The notes under the pieces are model-generated. The model worked only from the letters and a program-made list of their open reading frames with translations. It did no database searches and had not been told where the DNA came from. From the NCBI GenBank assembly GCA_032334235.1, contig JAVSGI010000005.1:1116001-1180000 (forward strand): a DNA stretch of 64,000 nt. Reading direction: 5' to 3'. How positions within the stretch are numbered: the first letter of the stretch is position 1; each line of letters begins with the position of its first letter. The stretch is from Paracoccaceae bacterium Fryx2 (GTDB lineage Bacteria > Pseudomonadota > Alphaproteobacteria > Rhodobacterales > Rhodobacteraceae). Positions 36,485 to 45,816 of this stretch are shown here, one piece after another. A program made the translations under genes and the position numbers.

Positions 36485-36507
36485 TTTCATCTTGGCGCAA
36501 ATATCCT
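36485..36507 (+). repeat. Dispersed intergenic repeat (diverged copy)
   Basis: TTTCATCTTGGCGCAAATAT followed by CCTGCGGG. It is a diverged copy of the element at 22221 and 44655, between sodB and soxG. A GGGGGG-N7-CCCCCC hairpin (36525-36543) follows it and may terminate sox transcription. Confidence 0.5.
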
Positions 36508-36573
36508 GCGGGGGGGCCGCAGGCGGGGGGCGCAAAGCCCCCCTCCCTCACCGGCCAGCGCAAGCCAACGCCG

Positions 36574-37131
36574 TCACCCCGGCCAGAGTTCCGACCCCGG
36601 CTGCGCGGCGTGGGACAAAAGCCCCATCACATAGCCCGCGACCGAGCGGAACGCGACCAGCGTGATGCCGTCGCCCTCGCGCCACAAGGCACAGGCAACC
36701 TGCGCCGCGCGGCTGCGGCGCAATTCGCCTGCGGGCAGCGTCGCCAGATCGACCGGGCAGAGCTTCATCACCACCTGATCGGCCAACGGCCCCTTGATGC
36801 GGAACACAGACCGCGCGTCGGACACATCGACCGCCAGATGATGCACCCCGGCCAGCGTTTTGCTAAGCCTTTCCAGCGCGCCCGGCACCTCTGCATGGGG
36901 CAACAGCAGCAGGTATTCGTCCGGCGACATCCAGCCCGCCGACCGCCCGCCGTCCTGCACGATGGCGCGCGGTCCGGGCAGCGCCAGCCCCACCGCCGCC
37001 TGCACCGCCGCCGCCAGCCCCGGCGCATCGCGCTTGCAGCGCAGGGAAATCATGCCCAGCGGCCCGATTTCGCTGATCCGGGCAAAGCCGTCGAAACGCG
37101 CGTCCTGCAGCGCCGATACCGGGTCAGACAT
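36574..37131 (-). CDS. soxG: Sarcosine oxidase gamma subunit
   Basis: A 185-residue small subunit of heterotetrameric sarcosine oxidase, related to the GcvT fold: SALQDARFDGFARISEIGPLGMISLRCKRD (in parts), WMSPDEYLLLLP, HHLAVDVSDARSVFRIKGP and SVAGYVMGLL. It overlaps soxA by 8 bases and is the last gene of the operon. Confidence 0.92.
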   Translation of the reverse strand: MSDPVSALQDARFDGFARISEIGPLGMISLRCKRDAPGLAAAVQAAVGLALPGPRAIVQDGGRSAGWMSPDEYLLLLPHAEVPGALERLSKTLAGVHHLAVDVSDARSVFRIKGPLADQVVMKLCPVDLATLPAGELRRSRAAQVACALWREGDGITLVAFRSVAGYVMGLLSHAAQPGSELWPG

Positions 37132-40100
37132 CCTGCTTCGCCCCTTCCTTGTCGAAGAACACCGGGTCCACGATCCGTGCCGTGACGGAACCGCCGCCGA
37201 CCTTGGGGAACGTCACCGTCTCGCCCATACGCTCCGGCCCGCGCCGCACCAGCCCCATCGCGATTCCGCGCTTCAGGGTTGGCGAATGGTAGGTCGAGGT
37301 CACCCGGCCTTCGGTATTGCGCTGCCCGTTGGCATTGACCCCCGGCGCCACGGCATAGGCGCCATCGGGGATCACCGAGCCGTCAAGTGTTTCCAGTCCC
37401 ACGAGTTTCCACCGCTCCGGGTCGGTCAGATGCACCCGCTCCTGCCCGCGCTTGCCGAGGTAGTCGGCCTTCTTCTTGGAAATCGCCCAGCCCAGCCCCA
37501 GATCCTGCGGGATCACCGTGCCGTCGGTTTCGTCACCGATCATGATGAAGCCCTTTTCGGCCCGCATCACATGCAGCGCCTCGGTGCCGTAGGGCATCAG
37601 GCCGAACTCGGCCCCGGCCTCGACGCAGGCATCCCAGAAGGCGCGGCCCTGACCGGCGGGGATGGCGATTTCATAGGAAAGCTCGCCCGAAAAGCTGATG
37701 CGGAACACCCGCACCGCAAAACCGCCAAGGGTGCCGTCGGCCCAGTGCATGAACGGCAAGGCCGTTTTCGAGACATCCATGCCGCCCAGTTTTTCCAGCA
37801 ATTTCCGTGCGTTGGGGCCGACGATTGCCACCTGCGCGAACTGCTCGGTGACATTGGCGACGTAGACCTGCCAGTCCCACCATTCGCATTGCAGCCAGTC
37901 TTCCATATGGGCATGGATCCGGTCTGCGCCGCCCGACGTGGTGTGGCAAAGCCAGGTGTCGTCGGCCAGGCGTGCCACCACGCCGTCATCCGACAGGAAG
38001 CCGTTCTCGTTGCACATCAGGCCGTAGCGGCACTTGCCCACCGGCAGCGTGCTCATCACGCCGGTATACAGCATATCGAGGAAACGGCCGGCATCCGGGC
38101 CCTTGACGATGATCTTGCCAAGGGTCGAGGCGTCGAGCAGACCCAGCGCCGCGCGGGTGTTCAGCACCTCGCGGTGGACCGCCTGTTCGTGGTTTTCCCC
38201 GGCGCGGGGATAGCAGTAGGGCCTGCGCCACAACCCGACGGGTTCAAAGTAAGCCGCTGATTTCTCATGCCATTCGTGCATCGGCGTGCGGCGCAGCGGC
38301 TGGAAGATCTCGCCGCGCGCCTCGCCTGCCAGCGCGCCGAGCGTCACCGGCGTGTAGGGCGGGCGGAAGGTGGTGGTGCCGACCTGCGGAATGTCTTCAT
38401 TCAAAGCCTGAGCAAGCACCGCCAGACCGTTGATGTTGCTAAGCTTTCCCTGATCTGTCGCCATGCCGAGCGTGGTGTAGCGCTTGGTATGTTCGACGCT
38501 TTCGTAACCCTCGCGGGCGGCAAGCTGCACGTCGGAAACCTTGACGTCGTTCTGGTAGTCGAGCCACATCTTGGCGCGCAGCGCGAGGCCCGCCCCCTGC
38601 GGCATCACCCAGATGCCGGGTATGTTTCCGCCATGATTCCCGTATGCATCCGATGCAGACGGGTCGGCCATGTCCGGCACTGCCAAGCCTGCGGCGGCGA
38701 TGGCGCGGCGGGCGGCGGCGGTGGCGTCTGCCATCACCTCGCCCGCGTCCAGCGCGCCATTGGCCGTCCCGGCGGCAATCACCAGCGCCGAGCCGTCATG
38801 GGTCAGCGGCGGGCGGTCGGGGTCGGGGCGGAAGGCGGAACGGTCGGCGTCCCACGTCAGCTTGCCGCCGCAGTGGCTCCACAGATGCACGACCGGCGAC
38901 CAGCCGCCCGACATGGCGACGGCCTCGCACGGCACCTCCTCCATCACGGCGCCTTCGCCGGCTTGCAGGCAGAGGGCGACGCCGATCACCCGTTTGCCGC
39001 CTTTGACCTTGGCGATGGCGCGGCCGGTTTCGACCCGGATGCCCAGCGCGCGCGCCGCCTGCGGCAGCGGGCCATTCGCCTCGGTCCGGGCATCGACGAT
39101 CACCGGCACCGCCAGTCCCGCCTGATGCAGCGCGATGGCGGTCAGATAGGCGTCGTCATTGTTGGTCACAACCACCGTGCGGTCGCCGGGCGAGACCGCG
39201 AAGTTCACCACATAGTCGCGCATCGCAGCGGCCAGCATCACGCCCGGAACGTCGTTGCCCGCGAAGGAAAGCGGGCGTTCGATGGCGCCCGTGGCGGTCA
39301 GGATGCGCCCGGCCCGGATGCGCCACAGCCGGTGCCTGGGCCGCCCGTCGCCGGGGGTGTGATCGGCCACGCGTTCATCGGCCAGCACATAGCCGTGGTC
39401 ATAGACCCCTGCCCCGGCTGTGCGCAGCCGCAGGGTGACATTTTCCATGTTCGCAAGGGCTTGCACGGCATCCTTCACCCAGTCGTCCGCGGTCTTGCCG
39501 TCAATCCTCACCCCGTCGACCGGGGCGCGGCCGCCCCAGTGGGCGGTCTGTTCCAGCAGCATGACGCGCAGCCCCGCCCGCCCGGCCAGCAGCGCCGCCT
39601 GAAGCCCCGCGATGCCGCCGCCGACCACCAGCACGTCGCAGAACGCATAGACCTGTTCGTAGCGGTCGGCGTCGCGGTCCTTGGGCGCGCGGCCAAGCCC
39701 GGCCGACTGGCGCACGATGGGTTCGAACACATGCTTCCAGAAAGCGCGCGGGTGGATGAAAGTCTTGTAGTAGAACCCCGCAGGCAGCAGCCGCGCGGCA
39801 TAGTTGTTCAGCACGCCGATGTCGAAATCAAGGCTGGGCCAGTGGTTCTGGCTGGCGGCCTGCAACCCGGCGAAAAGCTCGGTCGTGGTGGCGCGCTGGT
39901 TCGGCTCCAGCCGCGCCCCGTGCCCGAGGTTGACCAGCGCGTTCGGCTCCTCCGGCCCCGCGGCGACGATGCCGCGCGGGCGGTGATACTTGAAGCTGCG
40001 CCCGACCATGACCTGATCGTTGGCAAGCAGGGCCGAGGCCAGCGTGTCACCGGCGAAGCCGCGCAACCGCTTGCCGTTGAAGGTGAATTCCTGCGCGGTG

Positions 40101-40144
40101 TTGCGGTCGATCAGGCGGCCGCCAGCGGAAAGACGGGTGCTCAT
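37124..40144 (-). CDS. soxA: Sarcosine oxidase alpha subunit
   Basis: A 1006-residue subunit with an N-terminal 2Fe-2S-like/ferredoxin fold (FTFNGKRLRGFAGDTLASALLAN, GRSFKYHRPRG), an NAD-binding Rossmann domain (VVGGGIAGLQAALLAGRAG), and a C-terminal GcvT/folate domain (YDxS-like TLGKIIVKGPDAGRFLDMLYTGV; SGELSYEIAIPAGQGRAFWD). It oxidatively demethylates sarcosine and passes the C1 unit to tetrahydrofolate. ATG 40144 shares one base with the soxD stop (TGATG). Longer upstream frames overlap soxD and are not used. Confidence 0.95.
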   Translation of the reverse strand: MSTRLSAGGRLIDRNTAQEFTFNGKRLRGFAGDTLASALLANDQVMVGRSFKYHRPRGIVAAGPEEPNALVNLGHGARLEPNQRATTTELFAGLQAASQNHWPSLDFDIGVLNNYAARLLPAGFYYKTFIHPRAFWKHVFEPIVRQSAGLGRAPKDRDADRYEQVYAFCDVLVVGGGIAGLQAALLAGRAGLRVMLLEQTAHWGGRAPVDGVRIDGKTADDWVKDAVQALANMENVTLRLRTAGAGVYDHGYVLADERVADHTPGDGRPRHRLWRIRAGRILTATGAIERPLSFAGNDVPGVMLAAAMRDYVVNFAVSPGDRTVVVTNNDDAYLTAIALHQAGLAVPVIVDARTEANGPLPQAARALGIRVETGRAIAKVKGGKRVIGVALCLQAGEGAVMEEVPCEAVAMSGGWSPVVHLWSHCGGKLTWDADRSAFRPDPDRPPLTHDGSALVIAAGTANGALDAGEVMADATAAARRAIAAAGLAVPDMADPSASDAYGNHGGNIPGIWVMPQGAGLALRAKMWLDYQNDVKVSDVQLAAREGYESVEHTKRYTTLGMATDQGKLSNINGLAVLAQALNEDIPQVGTTTFRPPYTPVTLGALAGEARGEIFQPLRRTPMHEWHEKSAAYFEPVGLWRRPYCYPRAGENHEQAVHREVLNTRAALGLLDASTLGKIIVKGPDAGRFLDMLYTGVMSTLPVGKCRYGLMCNENGFLSDDGVVARLADDTWLCHTTSGGADRIHAHMEDWLQCEWWDWQVYVANVTEQFAQVAIVGPNARKLLEKLGGMDVSKTALPFMHWADGTLGGFAVRVFRISFSGELSYEIAIPAGQGRAFWDACVEAGAEFGLMPYGTEALHVMRAEKGFIMIGDETDGTVIPQDLGLGWAISKKKADYLGKRGQERVHLTDPERWKLVGLETLDGSVIPDGAYAVAPGVNANGQRNTEGRVTSTYHSPTLKRGIAMGLVRRGPERMGETVTFPKVGGGSVTARIVDPVFFDKEGAKQDV

Positions 40145-40464
40145 CAGAACCCCTCCCATGCCGGGCGGCGGGCCTTGATGCGGGCCACCAGATCGGGTGG
40201 CGGGGCGGCGGTCTGCGCGGGGTAGGTGCCGAACACCTCCAGCGTGGCGGTGCAGCGCGCGGCGAGGAACCACTTGCCGCAGCCATAGGCATGCCGCCAG
40301 CGCTCGAAATGCACGCCCTTGGGGTTCTTGCGCGCGAACATGTAGGCTTCGAAATCGTCATCCGAAGCACCCGGGCCGAAGCGCTTGAGATGCGCTTCGT
40401 AGCCCGGGGTCAGTTCGGTTTCGTCGGCTTTGACGCCGCAATAAGGGCATTCAAGGATCAACAT
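40144..40464 (-). CDS. soxD: Sarcosine oxidase delta subunit
   Basis: A 106-residue zinc-binding subunit: CPYCG (Cys6, Cys9), FEAYMFARKNPKGVHFERWRHAYGCGKWF with the further ligands His58 and Cys62, then NPKG and ATLEVFGTYP. It is translationally coupled to soxA by a 1-base overlap. Confidence 0.95.
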   Translation of the reverse strand: MLILECPYCGVKADETELTPGYEAHLKRFGPGASDDDFEAYMFARKNPKGVHFERWRHAYGCGKWFLAARCTATLEVFGTYPAQTAAPPPDLVARIKARRPAWEGF

Positions 40465-40518
40465 GCGCGTGCTCCGGTCAGCTTGTAAGGGGGGCTGACG
40501 GGCGCGGTGCGGGCTGCG

Positions 40519-41031
40519 TCAGTTGGTCGAGGGTTGGACCACCGCCGCGACCGGGCCATCGGACAGCCCGCCGGTATAGGAGGCGGCGACAAGGCCGAGC
40601 AGGGCCAGCTGCACCACGACCCCGGCGGCAAAGCCGACATAACCCGCCGACTTGCGGTCAAGCTTGGCCGAGATGACGATGGTATCGACCAGATCGTGAT
40701 CCGGCTTGGCGGGTTTGGCCGCAGCGACGGGCGCGGCTGGCGCAACCGGGGCTTGCGGTTCAGCGGCGACCGGGGCTGACGTGACGGCTGCTGCTGCGGC
40801 AGGGGCCGCAACAGCAGGAGCGGCAGGGGCTGTGGCGGCCGGTGCGGCGGCGACAACCGGTGCGGCGGCCGGGGCGGGTGCGGCGGCCGGGGCAGCAACC
40901 GGGGCCGGGGCAGCAACCGGGGCGTGCGCCTGGCCGTGCTTGCCCTTCCGTCCGGCCTTGCCTCTGTGGGCAGAACCGCTGGCGGCTGCGTCGTCTTCAG
41001 GGGTGAGCGGTTCGTCAGGCAGGGGACCCAT
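40519..41031 (-). CDS. Ala/Pro-rich single-span protein inside the sox operon
   Basis: No known family is recognised. The 170-residue product starts MGPLPDEPLTPEDDAA, has a basic patch (HRGKAGRKGKHGQ), then about 70 residues of almost pure Ala/Pro/Val repeats. It ends with DHDLVDTIVISAKLDRKSAGY and one transmembrane helix (VGFAAGVVVQLALLGLVAASYTGG). It lies between soxB and soxD on the same strand. The low-complexity part looks like a flexible linker; it may tether or localise something at the membrane, which is inference. Confidence 0.6.
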   Translation of the reverse strand: MGPLPDEPLTPEDDAAASGSAHRGKAGRKGKHGQAHAPVAAPAPVAAPAAAPAPAAAPVVAAAPAATAPAAPAVAAPAAAAAVTSAPVAAEPQAPVAPAAPVAAAKPAKPDHDLVDTIVISAKLDRKSAGYVGFAAGVVVQLALLGLVAASYTGGLSDGPVAAVVQPSTN

Positions 41032-41152
41032 GGGGCATACTCCATCACATTTTCTCTAGGGGATAACGTGCGCTGCCGAATGGTCAACGCAAATCCGCGT
41101 GGAGCGACAAAGGGTCCCGTCCCGCGCCCCGCCAGTTGCAGGCGCCACGGCA

Positions 41153-42400
41153 TCAGTGGGCCACCCCGGCGGCCACGGATTCGTCGATGAAGCGGCCTTC
41201 GCGGAAGCGGTCCATCCCGAAGGCGGCGGCCAGCGGCCCGGGTTCGCCGCGCGCCATCAGGTCGGCCATCGCCCAGCCCGAGCCGGGAATCGCCTTGAAG
41301 CCCCCCGTGCCCCAGCCGCAATTGATGAAGCAGTTGCCGAGCGGGGTTTTCGAGATGATGGGCGAGCGGTCGCCGGTCATGTCGACAATCCCGCCCCATT
41401 GCCGCAGCATTTTCAGCCGCGAAATCATCGGGAAGGTTTCGATCAGGGCGCGCAGCGTCTCCTCGATGTGGTGGAAGCTGCCGCGCTGGGTGAAGTTGTT
41501 GAAACCGTCGGTGCCGCCGCCGATCACCATCTCGCCCTTGTCGGACTGGCTCATGTAGCCGTGCACGGTGTTGGCCATCACCACGACATCCATGCAGGGC
41601 TTGATCGGCTCCGACACCAGCGCCTGCAGCGCCACCGCCTCGACCGGCAGGCGGAAACCCGCCATGTCGGCCACCTGGCCTGAATGGCCCGCCACCACGA
41701 TGCCCATCTTGGCGCAGCCGATGAAGCCGCGCGAGGTTTCGACCCCGGTCACCTGCCCGGCATGGGATCGCACGCCGGTGACCTCGCACTGCTGGATGAT
41801 GTGCATCCCCATGGCGCTGCAGGCCCGCGCGTAACCCCACGCCACCGCGTCATGCCGCGCCGTGCCGCCGCGCGCCTGGTAGAGCGCGCCCAGCACCGGA
41901 TAGCGCGGGCCGTCGATGTTGATGATCGGCACCAGATCCTTGACCCGCTCGGGCGTGATCCACGAGGTTTCAACGCCTTGCAGCAGGTTGGCATGGACGG
42001 TGCGCAGGTAGCCGCGCACCTCGTGATGGGTCTGCGCCAGCATCAGCAACCCGCGCGGGGAGAACATGACGTTGTAGTTCAGTTCCTGGCTGAGCGTTTC
42101 ATAAAGGCTGCGCGCCTTTTCGTAGATCGCGGCCGAAGGGTCCTGAAGGTAATTCGACCGGATGATGGTGGTGTTGCGCCCGGTGTTGCCGCCGCCGAGC
42201 CAGCCCTTCTCGATCACGGCGACGTTGGTGATGCCGTGATTCTTGCCAAGGTAATAGGCGGTGGCCAGCCCGTGCCCGCCCGCCCCCACGATCACCACGT
42301 CGTAAGACGCCTTCGGCTCGGGCGAGGCCCAGGCCCTTTCCCAGCCCTGATGGGAACGCAGCGCCTCGCGGGCGATTGCAAAGACCGAATAGCGTTTCAT
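41153..42400 (-). CDS. soxB: Sarcosine oxidase beta subunit
   Basis: A 415-residue FAD subunit: dinucleotide motif VVIVGAGGHGLATAYYLGKNHG, EKGWLGGGNTGRNTTIIRSNYL, and the C-terminal GWGTGGFKAIPGSG. Covalent FMN and FAD sites of the heterotetramer lie here (His residues after TTIIRSNY). ATG 42400 has a perfect AAGGAG six bases upstream. It is the first gene of soxB-hyp-soxD-soxA-soxG, divergent from ccmI. Folate/C1 genes usually nearby are not seen. Confidence 0.95.
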   Translation of the reverse strand: MKRYSVFAIAREALRSHQGWERAWASPEPKASYDVVIVGAGGHGLATAYYLGKNHGITNVAVIEKGWLGGGNTGRNTTIIRSNYLQDPSAAIYEKARSLYETLSQELNYNVMFSPRGLLMLAQTHHEVRGYLRTVHANLLQGVETSWITPERVKDLVPIINIDGPRYPVLGALYQARGGTARHDAVAWGYARACSAMGMHIIQQCEVTGVRSHAGQVTGVETSRGFIGCAKMGIVVAGHSGQVADMAGFRLPVEAVALQALVSEPIKPCMDVVVMANTVHGYMSQSDKGEMVIGGGTDGFNNFTQRGSFHHIEETLRALIETFPMISRLKMLRQWGGIVDMTGDRSPIISKTPLGNCFINCGWGTGGFKAIPGSGWAMADLMARGEPGPLAAAFGMDRFREGRFIDESVAAGVAH

Positions 42401-42607
42401 CGGGCACTCCTTGGGCACGGGCCGTCCCAGCCTTCTGGAACGGGGCGGAGTTTGAACCGCCGCCACAAGCGGCACAATCGGGAAAAATGCGACATCGCGG
42501 GCGCAGAGAACGGCACCGACTGCCGGGCCCGCCGGATCATGCGCCGTTTTCGCCCTTTTGCAGCGGCGCCCGCCGCATTACATGAGGGGCTGTGCGCAGG
42601 AGGCAAC

Positions 42608-43858
42608 ATGGCAACGGGCTTTGAAGAGTGGGTTTTCTGGGGCCTCGCCGGGGCGATGGCGCTGGGGGTCGGGCTGATCCTGGTGCTCACGCTGCTGCGG
42701 GCGCGCGGCACCGGCCTGTCGCCCGCCGCCTATGACCTGCGCGTTTACCGCGACCAGCTGTCCGAGATCGACCGCGATCTGGCGCGCGGCGTGATCGGCA
42801 CCGACGATGCGGCCCGCCTGCGCACCGAAATCTCGCGCCGGGTGCTGGAGGCGGACCGCGTGCTGGGCACGGGCGATGCCGCCACCGGGCCGGGCCGGGG
42901 CGGGCTTGGCGTCGTGGTGCTGGTGCTGCTGGCGATCGGGGGCGCGTTTCTGGGCTACAACCGGCTGGGCGCGCCGGGCTATCCCGACATGCCGCTGCAA
43001 TCCCGCATCGCCATGGCAGAAGAGCTGCGCGCCACCCGGCCCAGCCAGGCCGAAGCGGAGGCCGAGGCGCCCCAGCCCCCTGCCGCCGTCACACCCGACC
43101 CGGATTTCGCGGCCCTGATGGAAAAGCTGCGTGCGGCCGTGACGGCGCGCCCTGCTGATCTGCAGGGGCAGGAACTGCTGGCCCGCAACGAGGCGGGGCT
43201 TGGCAACTTTGTCGCAGCTCACAAGGCGATGGCACAGGTGATCGCGCTGAAAGACCCGCAATCCAGCGCCGAGGATCACGCGGCGCTGGCTGAACTGATG
43301 ATCCTGGCCGCGGCGGGCTATGTCTCGCCCGAGGCCGAGGCGGCGCTGACCGAGGCGCTGCGCCGCAATCCGCGGAACGGCACGGCCCTGTATTATTCGG
43401 GGATGATGCTCGCCCAGACCGGCCGTCCCGACCTTGCCTTCCGCATCTGGCGGCCGCTGCTGGAAGACAGCGCCCCCGACGCGCCCTGGGTGGCACCGCT
43501 GCGCGCCCAGATCGGGCAACTGGCCGCCGCGGCCGGTGTTGACTATCAGGTGCCGTCCGCACGGGGTGCGACCGCCCTGCCCGGCCCGGATGCCGCCGCC
43601 GTGGATGCGGCCGGGGCGATGTCGGAAGCCGACCGCGGCGCGATGATCGCAGGCATGGTCGAACAGCTGAGCGCCCGGCTTGCCTCGGAGGGCGGCACCG
43701 CCGCCGAATGGGCCCGCCTGATCGGCGCGCTCGGGGTGCTGGGCCAGACCGACCGCGCCCGCGCCATCTGGGCCGAGGCGCAGACCCGCTTTGCCGCGCA
43801 GCCAAACGATCTGGCCGCCGTGCGCGCCGCTGCGGTGCAGGCCGGGGTGGCCGAGTGA
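42608..43858 (+). CDS. ccmI: Cytochrome c biogenesis protein CcmI
   Basis: A 416-residue membrane protein: first helix VFWGLAGAMALGVGLILVLTLL, cytosolic loop with YDLRVYRDQLSEIDRDLARGVI (leucine-zipper-like), second helix LGVVVLVLLAIGGAFLGY, and a periplasmic TPR domain (ELLARNEAGLGNFVAAHKAMAQVI, GTALYYSGMMLAQTGRPDLAFRIW). It presents apocytochrome c to the haem-ligation complex. ATG 42608 follows AGGAGG. Its stop overlaps the ruvX start (GTGA). Confidence 0.93.
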   Translation: MATGFEEWVFWGLAGAMALGVGLILVLTLLRARGTGLSPAAYDLRVYRDQLSEIDRDLARGVIGTDDAARLRTEISRRVLEADRVLGTGDAATGPGRGGLGVVVLVLLAIGGAFLGYNRLGAPGYPDMPLQSRIAMAEELRATRPSQAEAEAEAPQPPAAVTPDPDFAALMEKLRAAVTARPADLQGQELLARNEAGLGNFVAAHKAMAQVIALKDPQSSAEDHAALAELMILAAAGYVSPEAEAALTEALRRNPRNGTALYYSGMMLAQTGRPDLAFRIWRPLLEDSAPDAPWVAPLRAQIGQLAAAAGVDYQVPSARGATALPGPDAAAVDAAGAMSEADRGAMIAGMVEQLSARLASEGGTAAEWARLIGALGVLGQTDRARAIWAEAQTRFAAQPNDLAAVRAAAVQAGVAE

Positions 43859-44337
43859 ACCTGCACGACAGCATCGAGGATTTCGGCACGCTGATCGCCC
43901 CGATGCGCGCCATCGCGGGGCTGGATTTCGGTGAAAAGACCATCGGCGTCGCGGTGTCGGACCTGACGCGCAGCGTTGCCACCCCGCTGCTGACCATCCG
44001 CCGGGTGAAGTTCACCGATGACGCCGCCGCGCTGCTGAAGATCGTGGAAGAGCGCCGTATCGCCGGGCTGATCCTCGGGCTGCCGCGCAACATGGACGGC
44101 TCGGAAGGCCCGCGCGCCCAGGCGACGCGGGCCTTCGCGCGCAACCTCGCGCGGCTGACGCCGCTGCCGATCGGCTTCTGGGACGAGCGGCTGTCGACCG
44201 TCGCCGCAGAACGGGCGCTGCTGGAGGCGGATACATCGCGAAAACGTCGCAAAGAGGTGATCGACCACGTAGCGGCCAGCTATATATTGCAGGGTGTGCT
44301 GGACCGTCTGGCGCATATTCGAAGGAGCGCCGAGTGA
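43855..44337 (+). CDS. ruvX: Putative Holliday junction resolvase / pre-16S rRNA nuclease RuvX
   Basis: A 160-residue YqgF-family RNase H-like nuclease. It starts at GTG 43855, overlapping the ccmI stop by 4 bases. Motifs are AGLDFGEKTIGVAVSD, LILGLPRNMDGSEGPRAQ, FWDERLSTVAAERALLEAD and DHVAASYILQ, with catalytic acidic residues in each. The next gene also overlaps by 4 bases. Confidence 0.95.
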   Translation: MNLHDSIEDFGTLIAPMRAIAGLDFGEKTIGVAVSDLTRSVATPLLTIRRVKFTDDAAALLKIVEERRIAGLILGLPRNMDGSEGPRAQATRAFARNLARLTPLPIGFWDERLSTVAAERALLEADTSRKRRKEVIDHVAASYILQGVLDRLAHIRRSAE

Positions 44338-44564
44338 AGGACGACATCTGGCACCGCGACGAGATCCAGTCGCCCTGCGTCAAGCTTTGCGTCGTGCATC
44401 CCGAGGAACGGCTCTGCGTCGGCTGCCTGCGCAGCATCGAGGAAATCACCGCCTGGTCCAGCCTGACCCACGAGGCCCGGGCCGCGATCATGGCGGAACT
44501 TCCCGCCCGCGCCCCCCGCCTTGCGAAACGTCGCGGCGGCCGCGCCGGGCGGCTGGAACGCTGA
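44334..44564 (+). CDS. DUF1289 small cysteine protein
   Basis: A 76-residue protein with the DUF1289 pattern SPCVKLCVVHPEERLCVGCLRSIEEITAW: four conserved Cys in CxxxC and CxxC, likely a metal or iron-sulfur site. Its C-terminus is basic (KRRGGRAGR). It is coupled to ruvX. Function is unknown. Confidence 0.93.
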   Translation: MKDDIWHRDEIQSPCVKLCVVHPEERLCVGCLRSIEEITAWSSLTHEARAAIMAELPARAPRLAKRRGGRAGRLER

Positions 44565-44598
44565 ACCTGCCACCAACGCACCCGGACCTGCGGGCGGG

Positions 44599-44690
44599 TG
44601 CCTCCGGCGGGGATATTTGAGAACAGAATAAGGGGAAGAGCGGGTCTGTCTGCGGCTTTCATCTTTGCCCAAATATCCTCGCCGAAGGCA
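44599..44690. terminator. Two inverted dispersed repeats forming a bidirectional terminator-like stem
   Basis: TGCCTCCGGCGGGGATATTT (44599-44618) and, inverted, CAAATATCCTCGCCGAAGGC (44670-44689) can pair over about 20 bases with few mismatches, between the convergent DUF1289 and sulfite-exporter-family genes. The right copy starts GCTTTCATCTTTGCCCAAAT at 44655, identical to 22221. Confidence 0.55.
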
Positions 44691-44702
44691 AGAAGGTCTT
44701 CC

Positions 44703-45521
44703 CTACCAGCCCGCCACCTTGCGTAGCATGTTCAGCGCCACCACGATCACGAAGACCGCGAAGGCACGCTTCAGCGGTGCGGGGTTCATCGCATGGGCAA
44801 GTTTCACGCCCAGCGGCGTGGTCAGCAGCGTCATCGCGATGATCACGAGGAAGGCGGGCAGGTTCACCGCGCCGACCGTCCAGGGTGGCGCCGCGGCAAT
44901 ATCGAGCAGCAGGAAGCCCAGCACCGCGGGCACCGCGATCACCAACCCGAAACCTGCCGCCGTGGCCACGGCGCGATGGATCGGAATACTGTAAAGGCTC
45001 ATCAGCGGCACGCCGAAGGTGCCGCCGCCGATGCCCATCAGCGCCGAGAAGAACCCCAGCGCCCCGCCCAGGCCCCAGCGCGCCGGGCCTTCGGGCATGG
45101 CACGCCCCAGCCGCCAACCCGGCTTTCCGAAGGCCATGTAAAGCCCGACCAGCAGCGCCAGCACACCGAAGATCGCCTGCAGGGCCACCGATTTCAGCGA
45201 GGACGCCAGCAGCACCCCCCCCACGGCGCCCATCGCCACCACCGGCCCCCAGCGCCGCAGCACCTCCCAGTCGACCGAGGCCTTGCGGTGATGCCCCAGC
45301 ACCGAGCGCACCGAGGTGACGACGATGGTGGCGAGCGAAGTGGCCAGGCAGATCTGCATCAGGTAGGGGCCGCCATAGCCCAGCGACTCGAAGGCGAAGA
45401 AGAACGCGGGCACCAGCACAAGGCCGCCGCCCACGCCCAGCAGCCCGGCGATCACCCCGGCAAAGGCGCCGATCGCCAGCAGCATGGCAAGCATCGGCAG
45501 CAGCAGCTGGAGTTCGGGCAT
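44703..45521 (-). CDS. TSUP/TauE-SafE family membrane protein
   Basis: A 272-residue protein with about eight helices and the two internal repeats of the sulfite-exporter TauE/SafE family: FAGVIAGLLGVGGGLVLVPAFF and LGGALGFFSALMGIGGGTFGVPLM. These Gly-rich motifs define the fold. ATG 45521 (MPELQLLLP) is chosen because upstream frame is low complexity. Sulfite, sulfoacetate or another anion may be exported. It is divergent from the saccharopine-dehydrogenase-family gene. Confidence 0.9.
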   Translation of the reverse strand: MPELQLLLPMLAMLLAIGAFAGVIAGLLGVGGGLVLVPAFFFAFESLGYGGPYLMQICLATSLATIVVTSVRSVLGHHRKASVDWEVLRRWGPVVAMGAVGGVLLASSLKSVALQAIFGVLALLVGLYMAFGKPGWRLGRAMPEGPARWGLGGALGFFSALMGIGGGTFGVPLMSLYSIPIHRAVATAAGFGLVIAVPAVLGFLLLDIAAAPPWTVGAVNLPAFLVIIAMTLLTTPLGVKLAHAMNPAPLKRAFAVFVIVVALNMLRKVAGW

Positions 45522-45816
45522 GGCGGCGGCCTTTCGGATGAGTCGCGCCCGACATATCCCGCGCGCGGGCCCTTTGCCAGAGCGGCCCGGGTCGGGCCCG
45601 ATGGCGGATTCCCGGCGCGGGCCAGATGCTTGCGCGCCCTCCGGGCATGGATGCGCGGCGGATGGACACTGTGGCAATACGCGCCGGGGCGGCGGGCGAA
45701 ATGACCGGGAATCGCGGGAAAACCGGGCGTCCTGCCGGTTTGCGCCGCCAGAGCGGCGGGCTACCAACGAAAGGACGCGGCGGGAAACGCACCGCGGGGC
45801 AGGAAAAGGAAATCAT

